From the NCBI RefSeq assembly GCF_001425825.1, contig NZ_LMDM01000008.1, forward strand, positions 1-64,000: DNA of 64,000 bases, read 5' to 3'. The DNA is from Rhizobacter sp. Root1238. Its GTDB lineage: Bacteria; Pseudomonadota; Gammaproteobacteria; Burkholderiales; Burkholderiaceae_C. Both the position numbers and the translations under genes were made by a program. Positions 52,985 through 63,272 of this stretch are shown here, piece by piece (the first letter of the stretch is position 1; the number at the start of each line of letters is the position of its first letter). Below the pieces are notes generated by a model, which ran no database searches, was not told the DNA's origin, and saw nothing but the letters and a program-made list of their open reading frames with translations.

Positions 52985-53908
52985 ATGGAACGCCCCTACA
53001 TCCTCCACCTGTTCACCCCCGGCCGGCAGGCCAGCCCGTTCGACGTCAACATGGCCGCCGACGCCGGCTACCAGGTGATCGCGCCGTACTGCGAGGTCGA
53101 CCTCGACGGCATCGCCGCGCTGACGCAGGACGCGATCTTCTCGCGCGGCCCGAAGGGCGTCGCACGCACCGGCCTGTTCATCGGTGGCCGCAACGCCATC
53201 CTCGCGACCGACATGCTCGAGCGCGCGAAGGCATCGATGGTCAAGCCCTTCGTCGTGTCGGTGATGGCCGACCCGAGCGGCGCGTACACCACGGCCGCGG
53301 CGATGGTCGCCTGCACCGAGGCCGCGCTGCAGAAGCACCAGGGCCACGGCCTCACCGGCATGCGCGTGGTGGTGCTCGGCGGGCTGGGCCCGGTGGGCCG
53401 CATCGCCGGCGTGCTCGCGGCGCAGGCCGGGGCGCTGGTGTCGCTGTCCAGCCGCAGCGGTGCGGCCGCCGCCGAATCGGCCGCGCACGACACCGCGACG
53501 CGCTTCGGCGTCACGCTGCACGGGGTGTCGGGCGCCGACACCGCGACGGTGCGGGCATCGCTCGCCGAGGCCGACGTGGTGCTGGCCTGCGCCGCGGCCG
53601 GCGTGCAGGTGGTGTCGGCCGACGACCTGCAGCACGCGCCGCGGCTCAAGGTGGCCGCCGATGTCAACGCGGTGCCGCCGGAAGGCATCGCCGGTGTCGG
53701 CGTGATGGACGACGGCAAGCCGCTGGCCGGCAGCGCGGCGGTCGGCATCGGCGCGCTCGCGATCGGCAACGTGAAGTACCAGACGCAGCACCGGCTGCTG
53801 GTGCAGATGCGCGAGTCCGACAAGAAGGCGCTGGTGCTCGGCTTTCCGGAGGCATTCGCGACCGCGCGTGCGTTCCTCGCGGAGCGTGCGGCCGGCACGG
53901 CCGCGTGA
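52985..53908 (+). CDS. mtdB: Methylene-H4MPT dehydrogenase
   Basis: A 307-residue NAD(P)-dependent dehydrogenase (MtdB) that oxidises methylene-H4MPT to methenyl-H4MPT. VVVLGGLGPVGRIAGVLAA is the nucleotide-binding loop; the N-terminal FTPGRQASPFDVNMAADAG matches MtdA/MtdB. The start ATG at 52985 follows GGGAG. Stop overlaps the next start (GTGA). Confidence 0.93.
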   Translation: MERPYILHLFTPGRQASPFDVNMAADAGYQVIAPYCEVDLDGIAALTQDAIFSRGPKGVARTGLFIGGRNAILATDMLERAKASMVKPFVVSVMADPSGAYTTAAAMVACTEAALQKHQGHGLTGMRVVVLGGLGPVGRIAGVLAAQAGALVSLSSRSGAAAAESAAHDTATRFGVTLHGVSGADTATVRASLAEADVVLACAAAGVQVVSADDLQHAPRLKVAADVNAVPPEGIAGVGVMDDGKPLAGSAAVGIGALAIGNVKYQTQHRLLVQMRESDKKALVLGFPEAFATARAFLAERAAGTAA

Positions 53909-55062
53909 GCGCCGCACGCGACGTGAAGGGCGTGATCGCCGTGGCCGCGCTGTCCGCCCGCCTGATGGCCGAGGCCGCGGTGCGCGACGGCTTCGAGGTG
54001 GTCGCGCTCGACCTGTTCGGCGATGCCGACACCCGCGCCGCGGCGTCGCAGTGGATCGGCCTCGGCGAACCCGCCTCGCTCGAGATCGACGACGCGCTGA
54101 CGCTCGCCGCACTGCGCGACCTCGCGCACCGCGGCGACGTGCGCGGCTGGATCGCCGGCAGCGGCTTCGAAGGCCGGCCGCGCCTGCTGGCCGAAGGCGC
54201 GCAGCTGCTGCCGCTGATCGGCACCGCGGTATCGGCGGTGTGCCGCGTGCGCGACCCGGCGCTTTTCTTCGACGTCCTCGCGTCGCACGGCATCCACCAT
54301 CCGCCGGTGCGGCTCGGCGCCCTCGCCCGCACGCTGCCCGACGATGGCGCCCGCTGGCTGGTGAAGGACGCGCTCGGCTGCGGCGGCTGGCAGGTGCGCC
54401 CGGCGACACCGGAGCAGCTGGCCGAGCTGCCGGCGCACCACTACCTGCAGCAGCAGGCGCCGGGCGTGCCGATGTCGGCCACCTTCGTCGCGAATGGCCG
54501 GCAGGCGGTGATCCTCGGCTTCAACGAGCAGACGGTGCGCCGCTTCGGCACGCGGCCGTTCGTGTTCTGCGGCGTCGTCGGACCGGTGGCGCTGGGCACC
54601 ATCGCCGCGTCGCGCGTGCAGGCCGCCGTGCGCGCACTGACCGGCGCCTTCGAGCTGCGCGGCCTGTGCAGCCTCGACTTCCTGCGCGACGGCGACGAGA
54701 TCGCCGTGCTCGAGGTCAACCCGCGCCCGCCCGCCAGCCTGGCGCTGTACGGCGATGGCGTGATGGCGGCGCATGTGCAGGCCTGCCTGCACGGCGTGCT
54801 GCCGGCGCCGCCGGTGAAGCGCGAGCGGGTCGACGGTACCGAGATCGTGTTCGCGCGCCACGACGGCCAGGTCGATGCCGCGCTGGCACGGCGCCTCGCG
54901 GCCCGGCCCGACACGCACGACCGCCCCAACGCCGGCACGCGCTTCGCGGCCGGCGACCCGCTGTGCAGCCTGGCCGCGAGCGGTGCCACCGCCGACGCCG
55001 TGCGCGCCGCATTGCACCAGGCCCGCGAGGCCTTGCTCGACACCCTGGAGACACCGTCATGA
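53905..55062 (+). CDS. ATP-grasp protein of the H4MPT island
   Basis: A 385-residue ATP-grasp enzyme with GTG start, overlapping mtdB. ATP-grasp motifs are WLVKDALGCGGWQ and VLEVNPRPPASLAL. Homologues occur beside mch in methylotroph H4MPT clusters, where they carry only orf names; they are tied to making or glutamylating the cofactors, but the exact substrate is not given by the sequence. Confidence 0.87.
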   Translation: MSAARDVKGVIAVAALSARLMAEAAVRDGFEVVALDLFGDADTRAAASQWIGLGEPASLEIDDALTLAALRDLAHRGDVRGWIAGSGFEGRPRLLAEGAQLLPLIGTAVSAVCRVRDPALFFDVLASHGIHHPPVRLGALARTLPDDGARWLVKDALGCGGWQVRPATPEQLAELPAHHYLQQQAPGVPMSATFVANGRQAVILGFNEQTVRRFGTRPFVFCGVVGPVALGTIAASRVQAAVRALTGAFELRGLCSLDFLRDGDEIAVLEVNPRPPASLALYGDGVMAAHVQACLHGVLPAPPVKRERVDGTEIVFARHDGQVDAALARRLAARPDTHDRPNAGTRFAAGDPLCSLAASGATADAVRAALHQAREALLDTLETPS

Positions 55063-56036
55063 CCGAGCTCAGCGTCAACACGCGCGCGCGTCCGCTGGTC
55101 GAGCGCCTGATCGCCGAGGCCGGCGCGCTGCAGGTCGCGGTGCGCCGCGACGAGCGCGGCACCTGCCTCGTCGACGCCGGCATCGAGGCGCGCGGCAGCA
55201 TCGCCGCCGGCCTGCTGATCGGCGAGATCTGCATGGGCGGGCTGGGGCAGGTCCGCCTGCAGGCCGGCGAGCGGCATGGCTGGCCGACCTGGGTCGAGGT
55301 TCGCAGCTCGCAGCCGGTGCTGGCCTGCCTGGGCAGCCAGTACGCCGGCTGGAGCCTCGCGGCGACGAAGGAAGAGACCGGCGGCAAGAAGTTCTTCTCG
55401 CTGGGCTCGGGCCCGGCGCGCGCGCTGGCCGGCAAGGAAGACCTGTTCGCCGAACTCGGCTACCGCGACCGCGCCGACTGCGGCGTGCTGGTGATGGAGG
55501 TCGACCGCCCGCCGCCGACCGTGATCGTCGACAAGCTGCTGCACGACTGCGCGCTGCAGCCCGCCGGGCTGACGATCGTGCTGACGCCGACCACCAGCCT
55601 CGCCGGCACGACGCAGATCGTCGCGCGCGTGCTGGAGACGGCCCTGCACAAGGCGCACACGCTGGGCTTTGCGCTCGAGCACGTCATCGAGGGCGTGGCG
55701 AGCGCGCCGCTGCCGTCGCCGACGCCCGACGGCGCGCAGGCGATGGGCCGCACGAACGACGCGATCCTGTACGGCGGCCAGGTGCACCTGACGGTGCGCG
55801 GCGACGACGCGGCCGCGCGCGCGCTCGCGGAGCAGCTGCCGTCGACCCGCTCGCGCGACCATGGCCGCTCGTTCGCCGACCTCTTCAAGGAGGCCGGCTA
55901 CGACTTCTACAAGATCGACCCCGGCCTCTTCGCACCGGCCGAGGTGTGGATCAGCAACCTCGACAGCGGCAGCACCTGGCACAGCGGGTCGCTGAACATG
56001 GCGCTGCTGCGGCAGCTGTGGCTGCAGGTGCTGTGA
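55059..56036 (+). CDS. mch: Methenyl-H4MPT cyclohydrolase
   Basis: A 325-residue Mch that interconverts methenyl- and formyl-H4MPT. The N-terminus and GAEICMGGLGQV-like region (LLIGEICMGGLGQVRL), KFFSLGSGPARALA and the late SFADLFKEAGYDFYKIDPGLFAPAEV are typical. ATG overlaps the previous stop and the next gene starts at its TGA. Confidence 0.97.
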   Translation: MTELSVNTRARPLVERLIAEAGALQVAVRRDERGTCLVDAGIEARGSIAAGLLIGEICMGGLGQVRLQAGERHGWPTWVEVRSSQPVLACLGSQYAGWSLAATKEETGGKKFFSLGSGPARALAGKEDLFAELGYRDRADCGVLVMEVDRPPPTVIVDKLLHDCALQPAGLTIVLTPTTSLAGTTQIVARVLETALHKAHTLGFALEHVIEGVASAPLPSPTPDGAQAMGRTNDAILYGGQVHLTVRGDDAAARALAEQLPSTRSRDHGRSFADLFKEAGYDFYKIDPGLFAPAEVWISNLDSGSTWHSGSLNMALLRQLWLQVL

Positions 56037-56959
56037 TGCGGGTCGCGATCATGACCGACGAGGTCGGCTGGCACACCCGGCAGCTGCAGGCCGCGTTGCG
56101 CGCGCGCGGCGCGGTCGGGCGCTGCATCGACCTGGCCGACTGCCACATCGACACCACGCTCGCCTGGCACGGCCTCGCGCTGCCGGGTCACGGCCGCGCG
56201 CTGCCCGATGCGGTGCTGGTGCGCGGGCTGGCCGGCGGCAGCTTCGAGCAGGTCACCAAGCGGCTCGGCGTGCTGCATGCGCTGCGCGAGCTCGGCGTGC
56301 CGGTCTACAACGATGCGCGGGCGATCGAGCGCAGCGTCGACAAGTCGATGACCAGCCTGCTGCTGCACGCGGCCGGCGTGCCGACGCCGCCCACCTGGGC
56401 CACCGAATCGCAGGCGCAGGCCCGGCGCATCGCGATGCGCGAAGGCGCGGCCGGGCATGCGCTGGTGCTGAAGCCGCTGTTCGGCTCGCAGGGCAAGGGG
56501 CTGCAGCTGGTCGGCGAGGTCGACGGCGTGCACCATGCGCTGCCGGCGCTCGACCGCGGCTTCGGCTCGCTCGCCTACCTGCAGCGCTTCGTGCCGGCGA
56601 CCGCCGTGCCGGGCTTCGACTGGCGCGTGCTGGTGGTCGGCGGCCATGCGATCGCCGCGATGCGCCGCGTCAGCACGCACTGGATCCACAACGTCGCGCA
56701 GGGCGCGCGCTGCGAACCGGCCGAGCTGACGCCGGCCCTCGCGCAACTGGCCGAGCAGGCGGCGGCAGCGCTCGACATGGACTACGCCGGCGTCGACCTG
56801 ATCCCGTCGGCGCAGGGCACGCAGGTGATCGAGGTCAACGGCGTCGCGGCCTGGCAGGGGCTGCAGCGCGTGACCGGCTTCAACATCGCGCGGGCCATCG
56901 TCGACGACCTGCTCGACCGCCGGTGCGCACTGCAGCGCACGCTCGGCGACGCGGCGTGA
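56036..56959 (+). CDS. RimK-like ATP-grasp ligase of the H4MPT island
   Basis: A 307-residue RimK/MptN-like ligase (LVLKPLFGSQGKGLQLVGEV, MDYAGVDLI, VIEVNGVAAWQGLQ). Archaeal relatives add glutamate to the cofactor side chain, so glutamylation of H4MPT or methylofuran is a good guess. It begins one base before the mch stop ends (TGATG) and overlaps the next gene. Confidence 0.87.
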   Translation: MRVAIMTDEVGWHTRQLQAALRARGAVGRCIDLADCHIDTTLAWHGLALPGHGRALPDAVLVRGLAGGSFEQVTKRLGVLHALRELGVPVYNDARAIERSVDKSMTSLLLHAAGVPTPPTWATESQAQARRIAMREGAAGHALVLKPLFGSQGKGLQLVGEVDGVHHALPALDRGFGSLAYLQRFVPATAVPGFDWRVLVVGGHAIAAMRRVSTHWIHNVAQGARCEPAELTPALAQLAEQAAAALDMDYAGVDLIPSAQGTQVIEVNGVAAWQGLQRVTGFNIARAIVDDLLDRRCALQRTLGDAA

Positions 56960-57846
56960 ACCGCGCGCTGCCGGCCGCCGTGGCGCAGGCGAAGGCCGCC
57001 TTCCTGTGCGCCTGCACGCTCGACGTGGCGGTGCGCAAGCCAGGCAACGTCAGCCTGCAGTCCAGCGGCCACCGCATGCAGGCGGCGCTGTTCACCGACA
57101 GCGCGACTGCCGCCGCCGGGCCGCTGTTCGCGCCGGGCGCGGGCGTCGGCGAGCGCATCGAGGCCGCGGTGGCGGCCAGCTGGTCGGCGGCGCACTGCAA
57201 CACCAACCTCGGCATCCTGCTGCTGTGCGCGCCGGTCGCGGTGGCGGTGGAGCGGCGGCCCGAGGCGGCGACGCCCGCGGCGCTGCAGCAGGCCATCGGC
57301 GAAGTGCTCGCCGGCCTGGGCCTCGCCGATGCCGAACACGCCTACCGCGCGATCGCCCGCGCGAACCCGGGCGGCCTCGGCGACGCACCGGCCGAAGACG
57401 TGCGTGCGGCACCGAGCATCGACCTGCGCGCCGCGATGGCCTTGTCGGCCGGGCACGACCTGATCGCGCGGCAGTACCGCGACGGCTATGCCGATGTCTT
57501 CGGCGTCGCGCTGCCGGCGCTGGGTCCGGGCTTTGCATGTCCGTCGGGGGCCGGCTGCGGCGCTCCGGATGCCGGCACCACGGCCGCGGTGCAGCGCCTC
57601 TACATCGCGCTGCTGGGCAGCTTTGCCGATTCACACATTGTTCGCAAACACGGCGACGCGGTGGCACAGACTGTCATGGCCGCGGCGCATGCGTGGCGCG
57701 GGGCCGAGGGCGTCGACGACGAGCCGGCCTGGGCGGCGTGGGACGAATCGCTGAAGGCGCGGGGCATCAACCCCGGTACCAGCGCAGATTTGACGGTGGT
57801 CACGCTGATGATCGCCGGCCTCGCGTCGCGATGGCACGGAACGTGA
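56956..57846 (+). CDS. CitG-like (triphosphoribosyl-dephospho-CoA synthase fold) protein
   Basis: A 296-residue protein of the CitG/MdcB family ([37 protein letters not shown]). In H4MPT islands this protein is a conserved member (an orf5-type gene), with a role in cofactor synthesis that is not known to me. GTG start overlapping the previous stop. Confidence 0.85.
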   Translation: MNRALPAAVAQAKAAFLCACTLDVAVRKPGNVSLQSSGHRMQAALFTDSATAAAGPLFAPGAGVGERIEAAVAASWSAAHCNTNLGILLLCAPVAVAVERRPEAATPAALQQAIGEVLAGLGLADAEHAYRAIARANPGGLGDAPAEDVRAAPSIDLRAAMALSAGHDLIARQYRDGYADVFGVALPALGPGFACPSGAGCGAPDAGTTAAVQRLYIALLGSFADSHIVRKHGDAVAQTVMAAAHAWRGAEGVDDEPAWAAWDESLKARGINPGTSADLTVVTLMIAGLASRWHGT

Positions 57847-57859
57847 TAACAGCCGTGGA

Positions 57860-57880
57860 ACATTGGCGCGTTGCCAGTGT
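57860..57880 (+). promoter_or_regulatory. Inverted repeat upstream of fae
   Basis: ACATTGGC-GCGTT-GCCAGTGT is an 8-bp dyad with one mismatch, 43 bases before the fae start. fae is usually expressed at very high levels, so it may have its own regulated promoter here. Confidence 0.35.
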
Positions 57881-57922
57881 CGGGAACGTCCCCGGAAAAC
57901 GCAAACAGGAGATGACACAGCC

Positions 57923-58432
57923 ATGGCCAAGATCGATCGCATGATGGTCGGTGAGTCGCTCGTCGGTGACGGCAATGAAGTTGCCCACATCGACCTGCTC
58001 ATCGGACCGCGTGGCAGCCCCGCCGAGAGCGCATTCGCCAACGCACTGACCAACAACAAGGACGGCTTCACGTCGCTGCTTGCCGTGGTGGCGCCGAACC
58101 TGCTGACCAAGCCGGCGACGGTGATGTTCAACAAGGTCACCATCAAGGGCGCGAAGCAGGCGGTGCAGATGTTCGGGCCGGCGCAGCGCGGCGTCGCGAT
58201 GGCGGTGGCGGACTGTGTCGAGGACGGCACCATCCCGATGGCGGAAGCCGACAACCTGTTCATCTGCGTCGGCGTCTTCATCCACTGGCTGGCCGAGGAC
58301 GACAAGAAGATCCAGGACTACAACTACCGCGCGGTCAAGGAGTCGATCAAGCGCGCGGTGGCCGGCTCGCCGACGGCCCAGGAAGTGGTCCAGAAGAAGG
58401 GGTCGAGCGCGCACCCGTTCGCGGCGGCGTGA
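57923..58432 (+). CDS. fae: Formaldehyde-activating enzyme
   Basis: A 169-residue Fae that condenses formaldehyde with H4MPT to methylene-H4[23 protein letters not shown] holds the catalytic His; [16 protein letters not shown] is typical. AGGAGAT precedes the ATG. It is the key link between XoxF product formaldehyde and the H4MPT route. Confidence 0.98.
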   Translation: MAKIDRMMVGESLVGDGNEVAHIDLLIGPRGSPAESAFANALTNNKDGFTSLLAVVAPNLLTKPATVMFNKVTIKGAKQAVQMFGPAQRGVAMAVADCVEDGTIPMAEADNLFICVGVFIHWLAEDDKKIQDYNYRAVKESIKRAVAGSPTAQEVVQKKGSSAHPFAAA

Positions 58433-58438
58433 GCAACA

Positions 58439-58533
58439 CTCCGTTCGGGCTGAGCACCTCCCCGTTCGGGCTGAGCCTGTCGAAGCCGGGCTCCCTGCGA
58501 ACAGGCACTTCGACAAGCTCAGTGCGAACGGAG
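58439..58533. repeat. Composite palindromic repeat after fae
   Basis: Two direct copies of CCGTTCGGGCTGAGC (58441-58455, 58462-58476) and an inverted arm ending GCTCAGTGCGAACGGAG (58517-58533). Can form a long stem right after fae and may terminate or protect its mRNA; same family as 33700-33767. Confidence 0.75.
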
Positions 58534-58552
58534 GGTGATGCGAACAGGGTGC

Positions 58553-59035
58553 TCAGCGAGAGCCCTCACCTGGCACCAGCCCCGATCCCAGCAGTTGCAC
58601 GACGGTCGCCGAGCGGCCGATCGTCGTCGACGGGCCCGCGACGCGTTCGATCTGAACGCCAACGGACGCCACGTCGGCGAACTTGTGCGGCTTGACGACC
58701 TTCACGCGGACCCAGCTCGCGCCGAACTCGCCGAGCAGGATGTCGGCGATGGTCTCGGCCAGCGCCTCCAGCAGCTTCAGCCGGTGCTCGGCCAGCAGGC
58801 GCAGCAGGCGTTCGCGCACCACGCTGTAGTCGATGGTGTCGCCGATGCGGTCGGTGTCGCAGGCACGGGCCCGCGGCACGCCGGCATGCACGTCGATCAC
58901 CAGCGGCTGCGGCGCATGGAACTCCGACTCGTGGATGCCGATGACCGTTTCGCCGGTGAGGCCTTCGATGAAGATCAGGTCGAGCGGGAGCGGCGCGTCT
59001 TGCGCGGGGTTCGGGCTGCGGCTGGCGTGGGTCAT
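58553..59035 (-). CDS. Dihydroneopterin aldolase-like protein (FolB family)
   Basis: A 160-residue FolB-fold protein (LIFIEGLTGETVIGIHESE, DTIDYSVVRERLLRLLAEHR, LLEALAETIADILLGEFGASWVRV). In this island it probably serves pterin formation for H4MPT; a second, folate-type folB may exist elsewhere. ATG 59035 chosen (MTHASRS); it is opposite to its neighbours. Confidence 0.85.
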   Translation of the reverse strand: MTHASRSPNPAQDAPLPLDLIFIEGLTGETVIGIHESEFHAPQPLVIDVHAGVPRARACDTDRIGDTIDYSVVRERLLRLLAEHRLKLLEALAETIADILLGEFGASWVRVKVVKPHKFADVASVGVQIERVAGPSTTIGRSATVVQLLGSGLVPGEGSR

Positions 59036-59198
59036 CGGGTCTCCAGGAGTGTTCAAGAATGGGACAGCAGGCTCTTGCGCGGCCTGCCGCACGGGCCGAT
59101 CGCAATAACCAGGCCACGCGAAGGCCCCCTCGTTTCACCGGGTAGGCAGGACCCGCCATCGCACCAGAATCAGGATCCTGCGGTCCTTGGGGGAACAC

Positions 59199-61271
59199 AT
59201 GACGCTGGTCTTGCGAACAGGCGACGATCGCCACGCCGAACATGTGATGGACGTGGTGCGCAGCGGCGTGCACGAATCGGCGAGCGACGTGGTGACGCAG
59301 TCGTGGAGCCGCTGCCTCAACGAATATCGGCTGCACCCCGACAAGGCGCGCGAGCCGGCCGTGATCAGCCGCGCCGCGCTCGAGGAACGGCGCGAGCGCC
59401 AGGCCGACGTGATCGACTGCGCGCGCTACGAGATGACCACGCTGTACCAGCAGCTCGCCGATGCCGATTCGGCGGTGGTGCTGACCGACATCGACGGCGT
59501 GATCGTGCACATGGTCAGCTCCACCGAGTTCGCCGCCGAGATGGGGCCGCTCGGGCTGCGCCCCGGCGGCATGTGGAGCGAGACCGAGGCCGGCACCAAC
59601 GGCATGGGCACCTGCCTGGCGGCCGCGGCGCCGATCTCGGTGCGCCGCGAAGACCACTTCTTCACGCACTTCACGCAGCTCACTTGCTCGGCGGTGCCGG
59701 TGTTCGACCCGTCGGGCCACATCGCCGCGGTACTCGACGTCAGCAGCCGCTCCAGCATGATGCAGCAGCACCTGCTGGTGCTGCTGGGCATGACGGCGCG
59801 GATGATCGAGAACCGGCTGATCGACCGGCGCTTCCGCAATGCGCACCCGTTGCACTTCCACAGCCGGCCGGAGTTCGTCTACACGCTGCACGAGGGCAAG
59901 CTCGCGGTCGGCGACGACGGACGCATCCTCGCGGCCAACCGCAGCGCGCTGTTCCAGCTCGGGCTGCAGTCGGTCGACGAGATCCGCTCGCGCCACATCG
60001 AGGACCTGTTCCAGACCTCGCTCGAAGACATGCTGAGGCGCAGCACGCAGTCGTCGTTCCACCCGATCGTGACCTTCCGCGCGAATGCGGCGCTGCGCTT
60101 CTTCGCGGTCGCGCGGCGGCCGGCGACCGAATCGGACCTGCCATCGCCCGCGACGCCATCGATCGCCGGCACGCTGCCCGCGACGACCGTGCCGCGCCTC
60201 GCGCCGCGCAGCGCGCAGGCACGCCCCGCGGCCCAGCCGCCGACCTTCAAGGACGCGCGGCTGGCGGCCCACTTCGAGACCGCGCGACGCGTGATCGCGC
60301 GCCAGACGCCGGTGCTGCTGTGCGGCGAGACCGGCGCCGGCAAGGAGGTGTTCGCGCGCGCGGTGCACGAGGCCAGCCCGCATGCCGGCGGCGCGTTCGT
60401 CGCGATCAACTGCGCGAGCCTGCCGGAGACGCTGATCGAATCGGAGCTGTTCGGCTACCGCGCCGGCGCCTTCACCGGCGCGCAGCGCACCGGCCGGCGC
60501 GGCAAGATTTTGCAGGCCGACGGCGGCACGCTGTTCCTCGACGAGATCGCCGACATGCCGCTCGACCTGCAGGCCCGGTTGCTGCGCGTGCTCGACGAGC
60601 GCCAGGTGACGCCGCTGGGCACCGAGGAGACGCATGCGGTGGACTTCCAGCTGATCAGCGCCAGCCACCAGCGCCTGCCGGAGCTGGTGCGCGAAGGCCG
60701 CTTCCGCGAGGACCTGTACTACCGGCTGGCGGGCATCGAGCTGCTGCTGCCGGCGCTGCGCGAGCGCAGCGACCGGCGCGAGCTGATCCGCGGCGTGCTC
60801 GAAGCCGAAGGCGGCCGCGGCAGCACGCTGAGCGCCGAGGCCGAACGCATGCTGATGGACTACGCCTGGCCCGGCAACATCCGCCAGCTGCGCCATGTGC
60901 TGCGCACCGCGGCGGCGCTGGCCGACGGCGACACCATCGCCAGCGCGCACCTGCCGTCGCTGCAGGACAGCGCCGCGGTGGCACCCACCATGCAGGCGGC
61001 CGTGAGCACCGCGCCGCTCGCATTGACGTCGCACGTGACGACGATGCCTGCCGTGCCACCGGCGGGCCCGCCTGCGCATGCGAGCGCCGACCACCCGCCA
61101 CCGCCTTTCAAACTGAACCCGATCCAGGCGAACGAACGGCAGGTGCTGCTGCAGATGCTGGAGCAGCACCGCTGGAACGTGAGCAATGTCGCCAAGGTGC
61201 TCGATGTCAGCCGCAACACCCTTTACCGCAAACTCCACAAGCTCCACATCGAGATCTCGCATCCCGAGTGA
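59199..61271 (+). CDS. Sigma54-dependent activator, AcoR-like
   Basis: A 690-residue enhancer-binding protein: N-terminal GAF-type sensor (about 50-200), AAA+ domain with Walker A GETGAGKE (376-383), GAFTGA sigma54 contact (423-428) and Walker [10 protein letters not shown], and a C-terminal Fis helix-turn-helix ([20 protein letters not shown]). Similar AcoR-type activators control alcohol-oxidation genes in Proteobacteria; C1 genes are likely targets here. ATG 59199 follows GGGGGA. Confidence 0.92.
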   Translation: MTLVLRTGDDRHAEHVMDVVRSGVHESASDVVTQSWSRCLNEYRLHPDKAREPAVISRAALEERRERQADVIDCARYEMTTLYQQLADADSAVVLTDIDGVIVHMVSSTEFAAEMGPLGLRPGGMWSETEAGTNGMGTCLAAAAPISVRREDHFFTHFTQLTCSAVPVFDPSGHIAAVLDVSSRSSMMQQHLLVLLGMTARMIENRLIDRRFRNAHPLHFHSRPEFVYTLHEGKLAVGDDGRILAANRSALFQLGLQSVDEIRSRHIEDLFQTSLEDMLRRSTQSSFHPIVTFRANAALRFFAVARRPATESDLPSPATPSIAGTLPATTVPRLAPRSAQARPAAQPPTFKDARLAAHFETARRVIARQTPVLLCGETGAGKEVFARAVHEASPHAGGAFVAINCASLPETLIESELFGYRAGAFTGAQRTGRRGKILQADGGTLFLDEIADMPLDLQARLLRVLDERQVTPLGTEETHAVDFQLISASHQRLPELVREGRFREDLYYRLAGIELLLPALRERSDRRELIRGVLEAEGGRGSTLSAEAERMLMDYAWPGNIRQLRHVLRTAAALADGDTIASAHLPSLQDSAAVAPTMQAAVSTAPLALTSHVTTMPAVPPAGPPAHASADHPPPPFKLNPIQANERQVLLQMLEQHRWNVSNVAKVLDVSRNTLYRKLHKLHIEISHPE

Positions 61272-61869
61272 TGCGCTGCCGCACGACGATGACGATGCGG
61301 CGCCTGTCGACGCGCCACCGCGCTCGCGCTTTGCGTGGTGCATCACCGGCTCGGGCCACGGCCTGGACGAATCGATCGCACTGGCCGCGCGGCTGCCGGG
61401 CTGCGACCTGTTCCTGTCGGCCGCCGGCGAAGAGGTGCTGTCGATCTACAAGATGCCGCTGGACGAGCTGAAGCAGCGCTTCAGGATCTTCAGGGACAAG
61501 ACCGCGAGCGGCGTGCCGGTGGGCATGCTGTACGACGACGTGTACCACACGGTGGTGCTGGCGCCGGCCACCAGCAACACGGTGGCGAAGTGCGCGTTCG
61601 GCTTCAGCGACACGCTGCCGACCAACATGTTCGCGCAGGCCGGCAAGCTCGGCATTCCGGGCATCGTGTTTGCATGCGACACCGAACCGGTGGTGGTGAC
61701 GAAGTCGCCGCACGACTGGGTGACGCTGCGGCCGCGGCGCATCGAACTCGACAACGTGGACCGCCTTCGTGCCATCGACTTCTGCCATGTGGTGTGCTCC
61801 CCCGCCGAACTGGAGGCCGCGCTCGACGCGCGCCTGAAGGAGCTCGCTCTCGCATGGACCAGTCCGTAG
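61204..61869 (+). CDS. DmrB-like flavoprotein (probable dihydromethanopterin reductase)
   Basis: A 221-residue HFCD-type flavoprotein ([60 protein letters not shown]) resembling archaeal DmrB, which reduces dihydromethanopterin to H4MPT. The start is uncertain: the only ATGs (61186, 61204) lie inside the sigma54 activator gene, a 68-base overlap, and the first 45 residues are low complexity, so the true N-terminus may be nearer residue 46. Confidence 0.75.
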   Translation: MSAATPFTANSTSSTSRSRIPSDALPHDDDDAAPVDAPPRSRFAWCITGSGHGLDESIALAARLPGCDLFLSAAGEEVLSIYKMPLDELKQRFRIFRDKTASGVPVGMLYDDVYHTVVLAPATSNTVAKCAFGFSDTLPTNMFAQAGKLGIPGIVFACDTEPVVVTKSPHDWVTLRPRRIELDNVDRLRAIDFCHVVCSPAELEAALDARLKELALAWTSP

Positions 61870-63272
61870 AACACATCGTCTTCCTGACCGGCCACCTGGC
61901 CCGGCCCGCGCTGGAGCGGGTGCTGGGCGGCATCGACGCGGCGCCCTTCACCTGGGAGGTGCGCGACCTCGGGCTGCAGGTGGCCGCGCTGATGACGGCC
62001 GAGATGATCGCGCGCCGCGTGCCGGGCCCGGTGCAGGCCGACCGCATCCTCGTGCCGGGGCGCTGCCGCGGCGACCTGGGGGCGCTGACGCAGCACTACG
62101 GCATCCCGGTGCAGCGCGGGCCGGAGGAGCTGAAGGACCTGCCGCGCTTCTTCAACCGGGCCGCGAAGCCGATGGACCTGAGCGAGTACGAGGTCGCGAT
62201 CTTTGCCGAGATCGTCGACGCGCCGAAGTTGTCGGTCGACGCGATCGTCGAGCGTGCGCGCGGGTTGCGTGCCGATGGTGCCGACGTGATCGACCTCGGC
62301 AGCCTGCCGGCGACACGATTCGACCACCTGGCCGACAGCGTGCGGGCGCTGAAGGCCGAAGGCTTCTCGGTGAGCGTCGATTCGAACGATGCGCAGGAGC
62401 TGCTGCGCGGCGGCCGGGCCGGTGCCGACTACCTGCTGAGCCTGACGCTGGACACGCTGTGGGTGGCCGACGAGGTCGACGCGATGCCGGTGCTGATCCC
62501 GCGCACGCCGGCCGACGAAGCCTCGCTGCACGCGGCCGTGGAGCGGATGCAGGCGAGCGGCAAGCCGTACTTCGCCGATTCGATCCTCGACCCGATCCCG
62601 TTCGGGCTGACGGCCTCGATCGTTCGCTACCACCGGCTGCGCGAGCGCTTTCCGGACGCGCCGATCATGATGGGCATCGGCAACGTGACCGAGCTGACCG
62701 AGGCCGACACCAGCGGCATCAATGCACTGCTGTTCGGCATCGCGGCTGAACTGGATGTGGCCGCGGTGCTGACCACGCAGGTCAGCCAGCATGCGCGCCG
62801 CGCGGTGCGCGAGGCCGACTGGGCGCGCCGCATCATGCATGCGGCGGCGAGCCACGGCAGCTTGCCGAAGGGCATCAGCGATGCGTTGATGACGGTGCAT
62901 GCGAAGCACCCGTTTCCCGACACGCCGCAGGAGATTGCCGAGACGGCAGCGCAGGTGCGCGACCCCAACTTCCGCGTGCAGGTCTCGCCGCTGGGGCTGC
63001 ACGTCTACAACCGCGACGGGCTGCGGCTGGGGCAAGGCGCGTTCGAGCTGTGGCCGCAGCTGAAGCTGGAGAACGATGCGGCGCATGCGTTTTACATGGG
63101 CGTGGAACTGGCCCACGCCGAGATCGCGTGGAAGCTGGGCAAGCGCTACGTGCAGGACCAGCCGCTCGACTGGGGCGCGGCGGTTGAGACGGGCGCGCAG
63201 GACCTGAACGGCTGGTGCGCGCCGGGCACGACGATGGCCACCGGCAAGGCACGCAACGGAAGCGACCGATGA
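61854..63272 (+). CDS. Dihydropteroate-synthase-like protein of the H4MPT island
   Basis: A 472-residue protein: N-terminal domain of unknown function (HIVFLTGHLARPALERVLGG) and a TIM-barrel part (GADVIDLGSLPATRFDHLAD, MMGIGNVTELTEADTSGINA) similar to dihydropteroate synthase. Likely to join the pterin to the ribofuranosyl-aminobenzene unit in H4MPT synthesis. Overlaps both neighbours. Confidence 0.82.
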   Translation: MDQSVEHIVFLTGHLARPALERVLGGIDAAPFTWEVRDLGLQVAALMTAEMIARRVPGPVQADRILVPGRCRGDLGALTQHYGIPVQRGPEELKDLPRFFNRAAKPMDLSEYEVAIFAEIVDAPKLSVDAIVERARGLRADGADVIDLGSLPATRFDHLADSVRALKAEGFSVSVDSNDAQELLRGGRAGADYLLSLTLDTLWVADEVDAMPVLIPRTPADEASLHAAVERMQASGKPYFADSILDPIPFGLTASIVRYHRLRERFPDAPIMMGIGNVTELTEADTSGINALLFGIAAELDVAAVLTTQVSQHARRAVREADWARRIMHAAASHGSLPKGISDALMTVHAKHPFPDTPQEIAETAAQVRDPNFRVQVSPLGLHVYNRDGLRLGQGAFELWPQLKLENDAAHAFYMGVELAHAEIAWKLGKRYVQDQPLDWGAAVETGAQDLNGWCAPGTTMATGKARNGSDR

